A stretch of 64,000 nt of DNA, taken from positions 1-64,000 of the forward strand of contig JAEWHR010000060.1 in assembly GCA_023387655.1 (NCBI GenBank). Reading direction: 5' to 3'. The notes under the pieces were generated by a model that did no database searches, had not been told where the DNA came from, and saw only the letters and a program-made list of their open reading frames with translations. This DNA comes from Bacillota bacterium. GTDB lineage: Bacteria; Bacillota; Clostridia; Lachnospirales; Lachnospiraceae. The position numbers were made by a program, and so were the translations under genes. Shown piece by piece: positions 36,985 to 45,712 of this stretch; the stretch's first letter is position 1; each line of letters starts with the position of its first letter.

Positions 36985-37678
36985 TTTTCATATTCACACC
37001 TGCTTATCCCCTTGTGCGGATGATGATATGACTCCGACCAATATTGTTATGATGGCTGCATTAAAGGGTTTAGATGTAATTGCGATTACGGATCATAATT
37101 CCTGTAGAAATTGTAAGGCTGCGATAGAGATTGGAAAGAAGAATGATATTTTAGTTATACCAGGTATGGAGTTAACGACTTCTGAGGAAGTGCATGTCAT
37201 ATGTTTGTTTGCAGAATTAGAAGATGCGATGAAGTTTGATTCCTATGTTTATGAGCATTTAATAAAAGTTAAGAATAAAGAAAAGATCTTTGGAAATCAG
37301 CTTGTTGTTGATGAAGAAGAAGCTGTGGTGGAACGAGAAGAGTTTCTTTTGATTAATGCAACCACAATCTCCTTTTCTGAAGTCTATGAACTAGTGTCTA
37401 CTTATCATGGGGTAATGATACCAGCACATATTGATAAAAATTCAAATAGTGTAATCTCAAACCTTGGATTTTTCCCGCCTGATAGTAGGTTTACTTGTGT
37501 TGAGCTTATAAAGCTAGAAAACAGAGAGTCATTACTTTATAGTAATCCACATCTTCATCAATGTAGAGTGATTTCTGATTCGGATGCACATAGTTTAGGC
37601 CAGATAAATGAACCGATTTTTGTATTGCCAGTGTTAAAGAAAAGTTCAATGGCCGTACTCAAAGCTCTGAAGGTTTAG
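36965..37678 (+). CDS. PHP-domain metal-dependent phosphoesterase
   Basis: About 237 aa. PHP motifs: DFHIHTCLSPC (motif 1), AITDHNSC (motif 2), PGMELTTSEEVHV (motif 3), PAHIDKNSNS and SDSDAHSLG (metal ligands). TrpH/YciV-type phosphoesterases act on nucleotides or short RNAs; this one's substrate is unknown. It is the last gene of the HydS-like cluster. The start is uncertain: ATG 36965 overlaps the previous gene by 20 bp, and no clear ribosome site is visible. Confidence 0.82.
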   Translation: MLHLTYDFHIHTCLSPCADDDMTPTNIVMMAALKGLDVIAITDHNSCRNCKAAIEIGKKNDILVIPGMELTTSEEVHVICLFAELEDAMKFDSYVYEHLIKVKNKEKIFGNQLVVDEEEAVVEREEFLLINATTISFSEVYELVSTYHGVMIPAHIDKNSNSVISNLGFFPPDSRFTCVELIKLENRESLLYSNPHLHQCRVISDSDAHSLGQINEPIFVLPVLKKSSMAVLKALKV

Positions 37679-37707
37679 ATTCTTAATGTAAGGTAGAACA
37701 ATAGAGG

Positions 37708-37735
37708 TAAACATTTTTACGATTCCTTCCGATAT
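37708..37735 (+). promoter_or_regulatory. Sigma-D (sigma-28, flagellar) promoter
   Basis: TAAA, 16 nt, TCCGATAT: one mismatch from the Bacillus sigma-D consensus (TAAA-N14-16-GCCGATAT). It precedes the 37820 gene with a leader of about 80 nt containing a GACC/GGTC hairpin. Confidence 0.6.
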
Positions 37736-37819
37736 AAGAAATAAGACCTAAAAAGGTCGGTAACTAATGTCTTTTTAGTTTGGGGTTTATTGCCCTACGA
37801 ATACCAAGGAGGGTATTGT

Positions 37820-38389
37820 ATGAGTGTAAACGGAGTTACGGGTGTAAGAAACACCTATGCGTCATCGGAAAAAAACGAAATAGAAAAGAATTCAAAGGCG
37901 AAAGAATCGAAACAAGAAACAGTGGCTGCAACTTATGAAAAATCCGAAGAAGGTAAAATAAATAAGCAGCAGGATAGATCGACTATCGAAAGATTAAAAG
38001 CAGATGCAGAGCAAAGATCAGCAAGTCTTCGTTCCTTAGTTGAAAAAATGTTATTAAAACAGGGCGAGAAAGTAACAGATGCTACTGATATTTGGGCACT
38101 CCTTCGTGAAGGAAAAGTAAAGGTTGACCCAGAAACGGCTGCAAAGGCATCCTCAGAAATTGCAGAAGATGGATATTGGGGTGTGGAACAAACCTCGGAA
38201 CGTCTAGTGTCTTTCGCAAAAGCATTAGCAGGGAATGATTCATCCAAAGCGCAAACTATGATAGATGCTGTAAAAAAAGGTTTTGAGGAAGCAACGAAAA
38301 CTTGGGGTGGCAAACTTCCTGAGATATGTCAAAGAACATTAGACACTACGATTGAAAAGCTAAACAAGTGGAAAGATGGTTTAGAGTAA
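37820..38389 (+). CDS. Conserved protein behind a flagellar-type promoter
   Basis: 189 aa, hydrophilic, no signal or membrane segment. A disordered Lys/Glu/Ser-rich first third is followed by a helical C-terminal part (EDGYWGVEQTSERLVSFAKA and GFEEATKTWGGKLPEICQRT). The C-terminal part recalls DUF5610, a domain of unknown function; this is from memory and not certain. Start is ATG 37820, 6 nt after AGGAGGG; the frame from 37790 includes that site. The sigma-D-like promoter suggests a motility-linked role. Confidence 0.6.
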   Translation: MSVNGVTGVRNTYASSEKNEIEKNSKAKESKQETVAATYEKSEEGKINKQQDRSTIERLKADAEQRSASLRSLVEKMLLKQGEKVTDATDIWALLREGKVKVDPETAAKASSEIAEDGYWGVEQTSERLVSFAKALAGNDSSKAQTMIDAVKKGFEEATKTWGGKLPEICQRTLDTTIEKLNKWKDGLE

Positions 38390-38410
38390 TCGTATCGAAG
38401 GATTATATAG

Positions 38411-38453
38411 AAAAAGAGAGTGTATTTAGATAACTAAATACACTCTCTTTTTA
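38411..38453. terminator. Bidirectional terminator
   Basis: AAAGAGAGTGTATTTAG pairs with CTAAATACACTCTCTTT around a 4-nt loop: 17 perfect pairs with A and T tracts. Lies between the 37820 gene and sipL. Confidence 0.9.
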
Positions 38454-38473
38454 ACTCAGAAGCAAGGGTTCTA

Positions 38474-40045
38474 TCATCCAAAGCAAGGATCTAATTCTTT
38501 TACGATTAAGAGATGATCTCCAGCACTTATAGATTCGGAATCTAAATCATTGATTTCTTTGATGGCATCTACGGTAGTATGATAACTCTTTGCTATTTTC
38601 CAAAGAGTATCACCAGCTTTTACTACATATCCAGTCATTCCAGGCATCGCCTGCAATAATTCTAAATTTAGAGGAGCTTCTTTGAAATCAACTACAAAGG
38701 ATTCCGTTAAACAGTCAAATACGATTACATTAAGAACAACGCTGGATTTAACTTCTACCTCAGTATTGTCTAACATCATAATGTTGATCTGCTCAAGACA
38801 TGGTTTTACTTCATAGTTACTGTTTGGTTTAAGGTCCCGAATCTCAATCATTTGAGTAAAAGGAACAGCGGCTTTCATAGCTTGTAATGGTCTTGCATCA
38901 TCCGAACTTATGTAAAGAATGCTAAGGTCAATGATGCCCTCTACTTCTAAACCATTCTCAATTGGGATGATCTCATCGATTTTAACAGTACCATTGCCAT
39001 GGCATATCTGTAATAGTTTTGCGCTATCTTCGTTTAGTTTGATTCTTTCTGATATTCGAGCGCGATTGCTATTACGCATGAGTAGATTCTCATACTTTGC
39101 TTCTTTGTAAATAGGAGTCAGTTCTCTCATTGGAGAATAGATATCCTGGAGAATTTGCATCTGAGTCTCCTCGTAAATCTTAATAGAAACATCTAAAATT
39201 GTCTCTAAGTCAAGAACACGTTCTTCTCCATCTGCATCTGGTTTTACACTTAAATTGTTCCCAACGATATCAAGTGATATGTCAGGAGTCATATCTTCGG
39301 TACATCCGCTACAGTCAATGGTTGAGCTAAAAGGTAGGTCAGTCTCATAGTATTCCATAGGGCTGTCTTCACCTTCCCCAATGTAGAGGACAAAAAGCGA
39401 AATTTCACCTTTGGCAGTAAACTTATCAGTCAACAGACGCACATCGACATTCTTTAATTCTATATTGTTGTATAGAATTTCGGAGATACAGTTCTTACCG
39501 GATGGTAGTACAACCTCGTCACGGAACCGATAGCTGTCCTTTTTGTTTACAGCCATATTGGTAACATCAATTGTTTTGGTTATGGATTGTACATCAGACT
39601 CAGCATCAACAGACACTGCACTTTCTTCGTCATACAAATCCTCCACCGCAACACTTATGCGCACCAAAGCCTTTAGACTTAGTTTTCTGGAGTTAATAAT
39701 ACTAGCGGTTAGGTCTTCAATCTCGTATTTTAAAGTACCAGTATCATGATTGCAGGCTTCATTTAAGTTAATTACCTCATCGAAAGGAATCTGTCCGCCT
39801 AAGCTATGTATTGGACGATTGGTTTCATCACTTAAATATAATACCTGAAAATGCAACGAACCATTTGTATACAGTTTCCCATTGTTTATTTTCTGATCGT
39901 TAAACTTAATTTCACCCTGTGACTTAATTAATTTACTAATGTCTGGTTTACTATCCGGTACATTAAAATCATCGTCAAAGGTTACCTGAAGACTACTTTT
40001 ACATTTCAGCTTATTCATATGTATGTTCTTTTTAATGAGTTCCAA
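38474..40045 (-). CDS. sipL: SipL spore morphogenesis protein (SPOCS + LysM)
   Basis: About 523 aa. Several SPOCS (DUF3794) repeats, each with a PF...I pattern (LGGQIPFDEVINL, YETDLPFSSTIDC, MKAAVPFTQMIEI), and a C-terminal LysM domain (YVVKAGDTLWKIAKSYHTTVDAI...). This is the layout of SipL, which binds SpoIVA and is needed for coat and cortex assembly in Clostridioides difficile. The likely start is TTG 40045, 8 nt after AAGGAGG; the ATG at 40066 has no site before it. Confidence 0.9.
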   Translation of the reverse strand: MELIKKNIHMNKLKCKSSLQVTFDDDFNVPDSKPDISKLIKSQGEIKFNDQKINNGKLYTNGSLHFQVLYLSDETNRPIHSLGGQIPFDEVINLNEACNHDTGTLKYEIEDLTASIINSRKLSLKALVRISVAVEDLYDEESAVSVDAESDVQSITKTIDVTNMAVNKKDSYRFRDEVVLPSGKNCISEILYNNIELKNVDVRLLTDKFTAKGEISLFVLYIGEGEDSPMEYYETDLPFSSTIDCSGCTEDMTPDISLDIVGNNLSVKPDADGEERVLDLETILDVSIKIYEETQMQILQDIYSPMRELTPIYKEAKYENLLMRNSNRARISERIKLNEDSAKLLQICHGNGTVKIDEIIPIENGLEVEGIIDLSILYISSDDARPLQAMKAAVPFTQMIEIRDLKPNSNYEVKPCLEQINIMMLDNTEVEVKSSVVLNVIVFDCLTESFVVDFKEAPLNLELLQAMPGMTGYVVKAGDTLWKIAKSYHTTVDAIKEINDLDSESISAGDHLLIVKELDPCFG

Positions 40046-40106
40046 GTAAATTCCCTCCTTGCTCATTCTATTCGTGTTCTAAATGTCCCACGTTTGCGTC
40101 TAACAC

Positions 40107-40136
40107 ATTATATGAGTTGGGATAAGTAGTTATGAA
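40107..40136 (-). promoter_or_regulatory. Possible sigma-E promoter of sipL
   Basis: Minus strand TTCATAA, 15 nt, CATATAAT. The -10 is one base from the sigma-E consensus CATACAAT and the spacing is right, but the -35 is weak. Mother-cell expression is what SipL would need. Confidence 0.4.
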
Positions 40137-40250
40137 TCAAAATGAATGATATTATATGCTATGAGCAATGAGAATAAAACATGCATATAGGAAGTGATTT
40201 AAGGGAATATGGCAAGAAAAAATGAGAAATAGAAGTAAAAAGAACAGATC

Positions 40251-40290
40251 AGAGTAAAAAAGAATTGATCAGAGTAAAAAAGAATTGATC
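40251..40290. repeat. Exact 20-bp tandem duplication in an A-rich tract
   Basis: AGAGTAAAAAAGAATTGATC occurs twice head to tail. Looser copies (AGAAGTAAAAAGAA, AAAAGAGCATAATTAAG) extend over 40230-40390. No gene is visible in 40137-40390. Confidence 0.8.
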
Positions 40291-40392
40291 AGAAGTAAAA
40301 AGAAAATATTTAAGAGCATAAAAAAGCATAATAAGAAAATAAAAAAGAGCATAATTAAGAAAGTAAAAAGAACATAATTAATAAAATAAAAA

Positions 40393-40446
40393 AGAACAAA
40401 TCACAACCTCTGCAAGAGATAATCTTAGCATTGTGTAATTTGTTCT
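40393..40446 (-). terminator. Terminator after ispE
   Basis: On the minus strand AGAACAAAT pairs with ATTTGTTCT, followed by TTTTTTATTTT. Standard terminator for ispE. Confidence 0.75.
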
Positions 40447-40471
40447 GATTCTGTGTGATAGATATTATTGA

Positions 40472-41353
40472 TTAGGAGCTAATATTCTTCGACTCAAAAA
40501 ATCTGGTTAGGAATGTTTGCTTTCCGCAAGGCCCAACCTTGTATTCATAAAAAGCACGCTCTGCAGCCTTTTGATTATCAAACAAAGCAAATACAGTAGG
40601 ACCACTACCACTCATAAGGGCACAAAGAGCGCCATGAGAGAGCAAGTCTCTTTTTATTCTTTCGATTTCTGGATGATGTTTAATCGTTACAGATTCCAGT
40701 ACATTAGAAACACGGGAAGAAACTTGATGTAAATCTTGTTTTTTAATTGCTTCTATCATTCCATCAATATCTGGATGTATGGTATTTTCATCTATCTTAA
40801 GGTTTTCATATACAAATTTAGTGGAAACACTGACCGGTGGCTTTACAATTAAACAATAACAGTTTGGTGCGGGAGGGAGAGGAGTTAGTAGTTCTCCAAT
40901 TCCTTCGGATAAAGCGGTTCCACGAAGAAGACAATAAGGGACATCTGCTCCTAGTTTTACACCAAGCTTCATCAAATCCTCCAAGGACTGGTTTGTTTGA
41001 AACAATTCATTTAAACCAAAGAGTGTCGCAGCAGCATCAGAGCTTCCGCCAGCCATTCCTGCAGCTACCGGAATTCTTTTTTCTAGATTAATGTAAAAGC
41101 CGTCGTTAATTTGAAAAGTTTCTTTGAATAGCTTACAGGCTGTATATACGATATTATTCTCATTGGTTGGTAAAAAGTGTAAGTTAGTTTTTATAGTAAT
41201 GTCTGGATTTGTGGTTGGCTTGATAGTAATTTTATCATACAACTTAATGGTTTGCATGATCATACGGACATCATGATATCCATTTGGACGTTTGCCAATC
41301 ACATCGAGTGCTAGATTTATTTTTGCATATGCCTTTAGTGAAATAATATCCAT
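40472..41353 (-). CDS. ispE: 4-diphosphocytidyl-2-C-methyl-D-erythritol kinase
   Basis: GHMP kinase of the MEP (non-mevalonate) isoprenoid pathway; phosphorylates CDP-ME. Visible motifs: KINLALDVIGKRPNGYHDVRMIM at the N-terminus, the ATP loop PVAAGMAGGSSDAAA and the C-terminal ALMSGSGPTVFALF. Length 293 aa is typical. ATG follows CAGGAG. 132 bp separate it from spoIIR, the next leftward gene upstream. Confidence 0.96.
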   Translation of the reverse strand: MDIISLKAYAKINLALDVIGKRPNGYHDVRMIMQTIKLYDKITIKPTTNPDITIKTNLHFLPTNENNIVYTACKLFKETFQINDGFYINLEKRIPVAAGMAGGSSDAAATLFGLNELFQTNQSLEDLMKLGVKLGADVPYCLLRGTALSEGIGELLTPLPPAPNCYCLIVKPPVSVSTKFVYENLKIDENTIHPDIDGMIEAIKKQDLHQVSSRVSNVLESVTIKHHPEIERIKRDLLSHGALCALMSGSGPTVFALFDNQKAAERAFYEYKVGPCGKQTFLTRFFESKNISS

Positions 41354-41485
41354 TGAAAACTCCTGTCGTGTGGTTTTACGTTACCTGATATTGTTCATTA
41401 TATTAGTCAAGGAAGGGTTTTGCAAGTAATATTAAGACATTCTTCCAAAGAAGAGATCATCCAATGAAATTATGAGAAGACGCAT

Positions 41486-42208
41486 TTAAAAAAGCTTTGA
41501 TAGGAAATCCCATAATTTAAACTTTACTACAACATTTGGTTTTTCGTCTTTGATAATTGCGGTATATTCCTCCTCTGTTAATAAGGTTTTCAGTTGTTGC
41601 TTCGAGTCATCTGGGATAACAGAATAGGTAGTATCAACAAAGCATAGGTTTGGGAACAAAATACACCACCAATTACGACCTTGTGCTTTTCCAAGTTTTA
41701 TTTTAAGAGCATCATACTCCCCTGCAGGCAGTGTGATGTCTCCGTAAACTTTTATTGGAAAAACACTCTTATCAAGGGTAGCACTAGCACCATAGTAATA
41801 ACCTTTCACTGAGAGTAATCTAGAAGCTTCTGATTCAATATCTGTGAGATGAGCCATTAGAACTTCGGTGGTATCGTTTTTGTTGGTGCAATCTTTTAAA
41901 AGAGGAGTTAAATAAGCTATTAATCCTTCTTTTACATAGAGCTTCACATTCTGATCTTCTTCGGAATCACTATTTCCAAGGACGTGAAATCGTAGAATTT
42001 CTTTGGCTAAGTCTTCTTGTAAAAGAGTAATGTCTTCTTTTATGGCAGGTGAGCCTGCAAATGAAACAAAGGCACCAAATAAGGCATACAAAGTAATCAA
42101 AAAAGCAAGAGAAAAGGGCAATATGTAAGATATAAATAATCTCTTAGGAAAAGACTTCCTATGAGAAGTTTCATACAGACTAGAAATGGAAGAACGTACT
42201 GATTTCAT
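41486..42208 (-). CDS. spoIIR: Stage II sporulation protein R
   Basis: 240 aa. One N-terminal membrane segment (about residues 28-50), then the SpoIIR domain: LRFHVLGNSDSEEDQNVKLYVK, ASRLLSVKGYYYGASATL, LPAGEYDALKIKLGKAQGRNWWCILFPNLCF. SpoIIR is made in the forespore and triggers SpoIIGA to activate sigma-E in the mother cell. I searched the upstream region for a sigma-F promoter and found none convincing. ATG follows AAGGAG. Confidence 0.95.
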   Translation of the reverse strand: MKSVRSSISSLYETSHRKSFPKRLFISYILPFSLAFLITLYALFGAFVSFAGSPAIKEDITLLQEDLAKEILRFHVLGNSDSEEDQNVKLYVKEGLIAYLTPLLKDCTNKNDTTEVLMAHLTDIESEASRLLSVKGYYYGASATLDKSVFPIKVYGDITLPAGEYDALKIKLGKAQGRNWWCILFPNLCFVDTTYSVIPDDSKQQLKTLLTEEEYTAIIKDEKPNVVVKFKLWDFLSKLF

Positions 42209-42500
42209 AACAAATCTCCTTAATCATAGATTATAAATTAAACTTAATGGAATGAGTTCATTTAAAGTATGTCCTGACAAAAGGAATTTAAACAATTTAA
42301 AGTTTCCGTGATTTTAATTTATAGTTCTAATTTTGTTACTAATTAAGAATATAGTTATTTAAGAATTAATGATATAGGAGATCTTAAAATGTATTGTAAG
42401 TGAATCTTAAAAAAGAAAGGAGATTTAGTTTGTGAAAATGTGGAGAAAGAAGTAGATTTCCATAGATCATACTGTAAGAATGAGATATCAAGAAAAAACA

Positions 42501-42529
42501 TTGAATTAATAACTAATTGAGTGTAAAAT
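42501..42529 (+). promoter_or_regulatory. Probable promoter of ddl-murI operon
   Basis: TTGAAT, 17 nt, TAAAAT with TG before the -10. The rest of the 423-bp gap 42209-42631 is AT-rich and shows no convincing gene. Confidence 0.5.
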
Positions 42530-42631
42530 GAATATAGTAATTAGGAAAGAATAACAATCATAACCTAGTGAAATAATGGATTTCAATGAAATAAAACTCA
42601 AATAGATAGACAGAAAGAAAGGGTGACTTGC

Positions 42632-43693
42632 ATGGATAAGAAGACTATTGTCGTGCTGTTTGGAGGACAATCCTCAGAACATGAGGTTTCATGTGTTTCA
42701 GCAGTAACGGTTATTAATAATATTGACCGTGACCATTATGATGTTTTATTAGTAGGTATCACAAAAGAGGGAGAGTGGTTGCTTACAGGAAGTGTAGAAG
42801 ACATCACAAGTGGAGCTTGGAAAGATGGGAAAAAGACAGCAATCCTTTCACCTGATAGAAGTAAACCAAGCCTTTTAATAATTGAAGGCACTAAAGTAGA
42901 ATATCAAAAGGTAGATGTTGTATTCCCAGTATTACATGGATTATTTGGTGAAGATGGTACTGTGCAGGGATTACTTGAATTAGCTGGTATTCCGTATGTA
43001 GGTTGTGGAGTGCTTGCAAGTTCGGTATCCATGGATAAACTATATACTAAAATAATTGTGGATAGTCTGGGAATACGTCAAGCAGCTTACGAAGCGGTGT
43101 ATGGGAAGGAATTGGATGAGATGGAAAAGGTAGTGGAACGAATAGAGCGCCGTTTATCTTACCCTGTATTCATTAAACCATCCAATGCTGGTTCTTCAAA
43201 AGGTATTACGAAGGCTCACAATCGTGATGAATTAATAACTGGCTTAAAATTGGCTGTAGAACATGACCGCAAGATACTAGTAGAGGAAACTATTGTAGGT
43301 AGAGAGATTGAGTGTGCAGTGCTTGGAGGTTTGGAAGCGAAAGCATCTGGAGTTGGTGAGATTTTGGCAGCAGCAGAGTTCTATGACTATGATGCAAAGT
43401 ATAATAATGCAGATTCTAAAACTATTATCTCACCGGAACTTCCAGAGGGAAAAGCGCAGGAAATCAGTGATGCAGCGGTAAAGATATTCCGTGCAGTAGA
43501 TGGCTATTCCTTATCAAGAGTGGACTTCTTCTTAGAAAAAGACACCAATGAAATTGTCTTTAACGAAATTAATACTCTTCCTGGTTTTACAGCAATTAGT
43601 ATGTATCCGATGTTATGGGAAGCAAAAGGGATTTCAAAGCCACAATTAGTGGAAAAATTAATTCAAACAGCATTTACAAGGAATATGAAGTAA
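42632..43693 (+). CDS. ddl: D-alanine--D-alanine ligase
   Basis: ATP-grasp ligase that makes the D-Ala-D-Ala dipeptide of peptidoglycan. Motifs: VLFGGQSSEHEVSCVSA, HGLFGEDGTVQGLLELAGIPYVGCG, KPSNAGSSKGI, EIECAVLGG, EINTLPGFTAISMYP. The EINTLPGFT stretch with a nearby SRVDFFLE is a classical Ddl ending. Start is ATG 42632 after GAAAGGG; a GTG at 42623 is less likely. Operon with murI (18 nt gap). Confidence 0.96.
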   Translation: MDKKTIVVLFGGQSSEHEVSCVSAVTVINNIDRDHYDVLLVGITKEGEWLLTGSVEDITSGAWKDGKKTAILSPDRSKPSLLIIEGTKVEYQKVDVVFPVLHGLFGEDGTVQGLLELAGIPYVGCGVLASSVSMDKLYTKIIVDSLGIRQAAYEAVYGKELDEMEKVVERIERRLSYPVFIKPSNAGSSKGITKAHNRDELITGLKLAVEHDRKILVEETIVGREIECAVLGGLEAKASGVGEILAAAEFYDYDAKYNNADSKTIISPELPEGKAQEISDAAVKIFRAVDGYSLSRVDFFLEKDTNEIVFNEINTLPGFTAISMYPMLWEAKGISKPQLVEKLIQTAFTRNMK

Positions 43694-43711
43694 GCTGTAT
43701 GGAGGAAGAAT

Positions 43712-44524
43712 ATGTCAGATAAATCTGCAATAGGAGTCTTTGATTCTGGTATTGGAGGTCTAACAGTCACCAAGGAAATTATGAATCAATTACCTAAGGA
43801 GCAAATCATATATTTTGGAGATACTGCTCGTTTGCCTTATGGAAGTAAGTCAAAGGAAACCATAACGATGTATTCCAGACAAATCATTCGTTTTTTACAG
43901 ACGAAGAATGTAAAAGCGATTGTGATAGCTTGTAATACAGCGAGCGCCTTTGCCCTTGAAACGGTGAGAAAAGAGATTGAAATACCAATTATCGGAGTTG
44001 TTAATCCAGGTGCTAAAGCAGCAGCTGAAACAACAAGAAATGGTAATATTGGGGTAATCGCTACAGAGGGAACCATACGAAGTGGAATCTATAATGAATT
44101 TTTAGGAGAAATTCGTCCTGACCTTCGAGTGTTTGGTAAGGCATGCCCTTTATTTGTGCCTTTGGTAGAAGAGGGATGGATTGATGATTCTATTACAAGG
44201 GAAGTTGTTAGTAGATATATAGAGGAACTTTTGTATAAAGATATTGATACCTTAATCCTTGGTTGTACTCATTATCCATTGCTACGAAAGGTAATACGTG
44301 AGGTTGTTGGTGATGAAGTTGAGTTAGTGAATCCAGCTTATGAAACAGCTAGAACCCTAAAGCAAGTATTGGCAGAGCAGGAGTTATTATCAGAGACAAC
44401 AAAGACGCCAGAACATTCATTTTTTGTTAGTGATGGTGCAGAAAAATTCCGTAACTTTGCAAATTCTATTTTACCATGTGAGATTATCGAAACGAAGGAT
44501 GTTAACATAAAGACTTTCGAATAA
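43712..44524 (+). CDS. murI: Glutamate racemase
   Basis: Makes D-glutamate for peptidoglycan. The two catalytic cysteines are in VIACNTASA and LILGCTHYPLL; the N-terminus GVFDSGIGGLTV and IIYFGDTARLPYG are typical. 270 aa. ATG follows TGGAGGAAG. It sits between ddl and a DUF1934 gene, so two D-amino-acid steps of wall synthesis are co-expressed. Confidence 0.96.
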   Translation: MSDKSAIGVFDSGIGGLTVTKEIMNQLPKEQIIYFGDTARLPYGSKSKETITMYSRQIIRFLQTKNVKAIVIACNTASAFALETVRKEIEIPIIGVVNPGAKAAAETTRNGNIGVIATEGTIRSGIYNEFLGEIRPDLRVFGKACPLFVPLVEEGWIDDSITREVVSRYIEELLYKDIDTLILGCTHYPLLRKVIREVVGDEVELVNPAYETARTLKQVLAEQELLSETTKTPEHSFFVSDGAEKFRNFANSILPCEIIETKDVNIKTFE

Positions 44525-44553
44525 GAAATTGTACTGGAAAGGTAACCGAAAGA

Positions 44554-44985
44554 ATGACAAAAGAAGTAATTGTATCGATTGCCGGCTTACAATATGAGTC
44601 AGAACAAGAAGCCATTGAAGTGATTAGTCTTGGTGAATACTATTTTCGCAATGGAAAACATTTTGTATTGTATGACGAATTACTAGATCAGGAAAGCGTA
44701 CCGAATAAAACGGTGCGATGTACATTAAAGATTGCAAAAAATCAAGTCGAGTTAACCAAAAAAGGGGAGTCAGCTTCCCATATGGTATTTGAACTTGGAA
44801 AAAGTCATATGAATTACTATTCAACTCCCTATGGCGATTTGATGATAGGGGTTACTACGAAGTCTATTGAAGTCGTAGAAAGGGAGAAAGAGCTTATTGT
44901 AGAGTTGTTATATGGATTGGATATTAATTATCAATATGTATCAGAATGTAACCTTACAATAAAGATAACCGAAAGAGAAAGATAA
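44554..44985 (+). CDS. DUF1934 family beta-barrel protein
   Basis: 143 aa. Resembles the small calycin-like proteins of the DUF1934/YwiB family: repeated strands with KTVRCTLKIAKNQVELTKKG, SHMVFELGKSHMNYYSTPYGDLMIGV and a final NLTIKITER. No signal peptide. Function is unknown. Last gene of the ddl operon, 29 nt after murI. Confidence 0.85.
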   Translation: MTKEVIVSIAGLQYESEQEAIEVISLGEYYFRNGKHFVLYDELLDQESVPNKTVRCTLKIAKNQVELTKKGESASHMVFELGKSHMNYYSTPYGDLMIGVTTKSIEVVEREKELIVELLYGLDINYQYVSECNLTIKITERER

Positions 44986-45000
44986 GTGAAAGGAAAAGAA

Positions 45001-45068
45001 AAAGGCTGTTTAACATGGGAAAATCAAGTACTAACGTAAATGATTTATTGTTAAACAACCTTTTTTTA
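45001..45068 (+). terminator. Terminator of the ddl-murI operon
   Basis: AGGCTGTTTAACA pairs with TGTTAAACAACCT (one mismatch pair) followed by seven T. Confidence 0.85.
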
Positions 45069-45123
45069 TAAGAAGTCTAATATTTCTTGTTTATTTATCG
45101 TTGTGATAGGATACATCAAGTGA

Positions 45124-45579
45124 TTAATCCTTCTTCGTAATTTTTGACTTCATTTTCTTAAAGAAGCTTTGTTTAACCGGGCGTTGTTCTAAACCGCCAC
45201 GAAGGCCTTTTACATCAAGAATGTAGATACCGTTAATAACAGCCTTGATTTCTTTCTTTATTGGAACAAGGTCAAAAACTTTTTCTTCACACATTAATGT
45301 TGCAACTTTAGGGCCGATTTTTGCTTTTACAACCGGAACCTTTGCACGGCGAAGATACTTTGGTGTTTGGTCAATTACGATCTGTGGGAATCCGGCCTCT
45401 TTAATACGCATACGTTTTTTATCAATAACTAAGATTGAAAATGTTTGCGCACCAGCACGAATATCTGCCTGAGATGCCTCCTGTTTCTTTTGCATCTTTC
45501 TTCCATATATAAGTACAGCAACAAAGAGAACAACTAAGATTGCTAAAATGACTAACATTACAATTGTCCACGTTGGCAT
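45124..45579 (-). CDS. Conserved membrane protein of unknown function
   Basis: 151 aa. One N-terminal membrane segment (about residues 5-27) and a basic cytoplasmic domain with the strands FSILVIDKKRMRIKEAGFPQIV and KAKIGPKVATLMCEEKVFDLVP. It ends with a Lys-rich tail. The size and layout recall YajC-like proteins, but I see no real YajC motif. ATG follows a strong AAAGGAGG. Not recognised beyond that. Confidence 0.7.
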   Translation of the reverse strand: MPTWTIVMLVILAILVVLFVAVLIYGRKMQKKQEASQADIRAGAQTFSILVIDKKRMRIKEAGFPQIVIDQTPKYLRRAKVPVVKAKIGPKVATLMCEEKVFDLVPIKKEIKAVINGIYILDVKGLRGGLEQRPVKQSFFKKMKSKITKKD

Positions 45580-45712
45580 ATGACTACCTCCTTTCGTTAT
45601 GTAATATCCCGAAACGGCCCTCTTTTTCTAGACTGTTCAAGAAAGCCATGGATATTATTTTAACATTAATTTATAAAAAAAGAAACAGAAAAATAATTTT
45701 TCATAAGTAGTG

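Noticed and set aside
37933..38313. 126-codon antisense frame over the sigma-D-linked gene
   Set aside because: Lies opposite a gene with a clear promoter and ribosome site; composition is a mirror of that gene.
41486..42400. Sigma-F promoter before spoIIR
   Set aside because: Expected from Bacillus, but no GGnnAnAnTR box at a proper distance was found.
42432..42455. Mini-ORF (GTG, 7 codons) after AAAGGAG before ddl
   Set aside because: Too short, no regulatory codons of the kind used in leader peptides, and it lies upstream of the likely ddl promoter.
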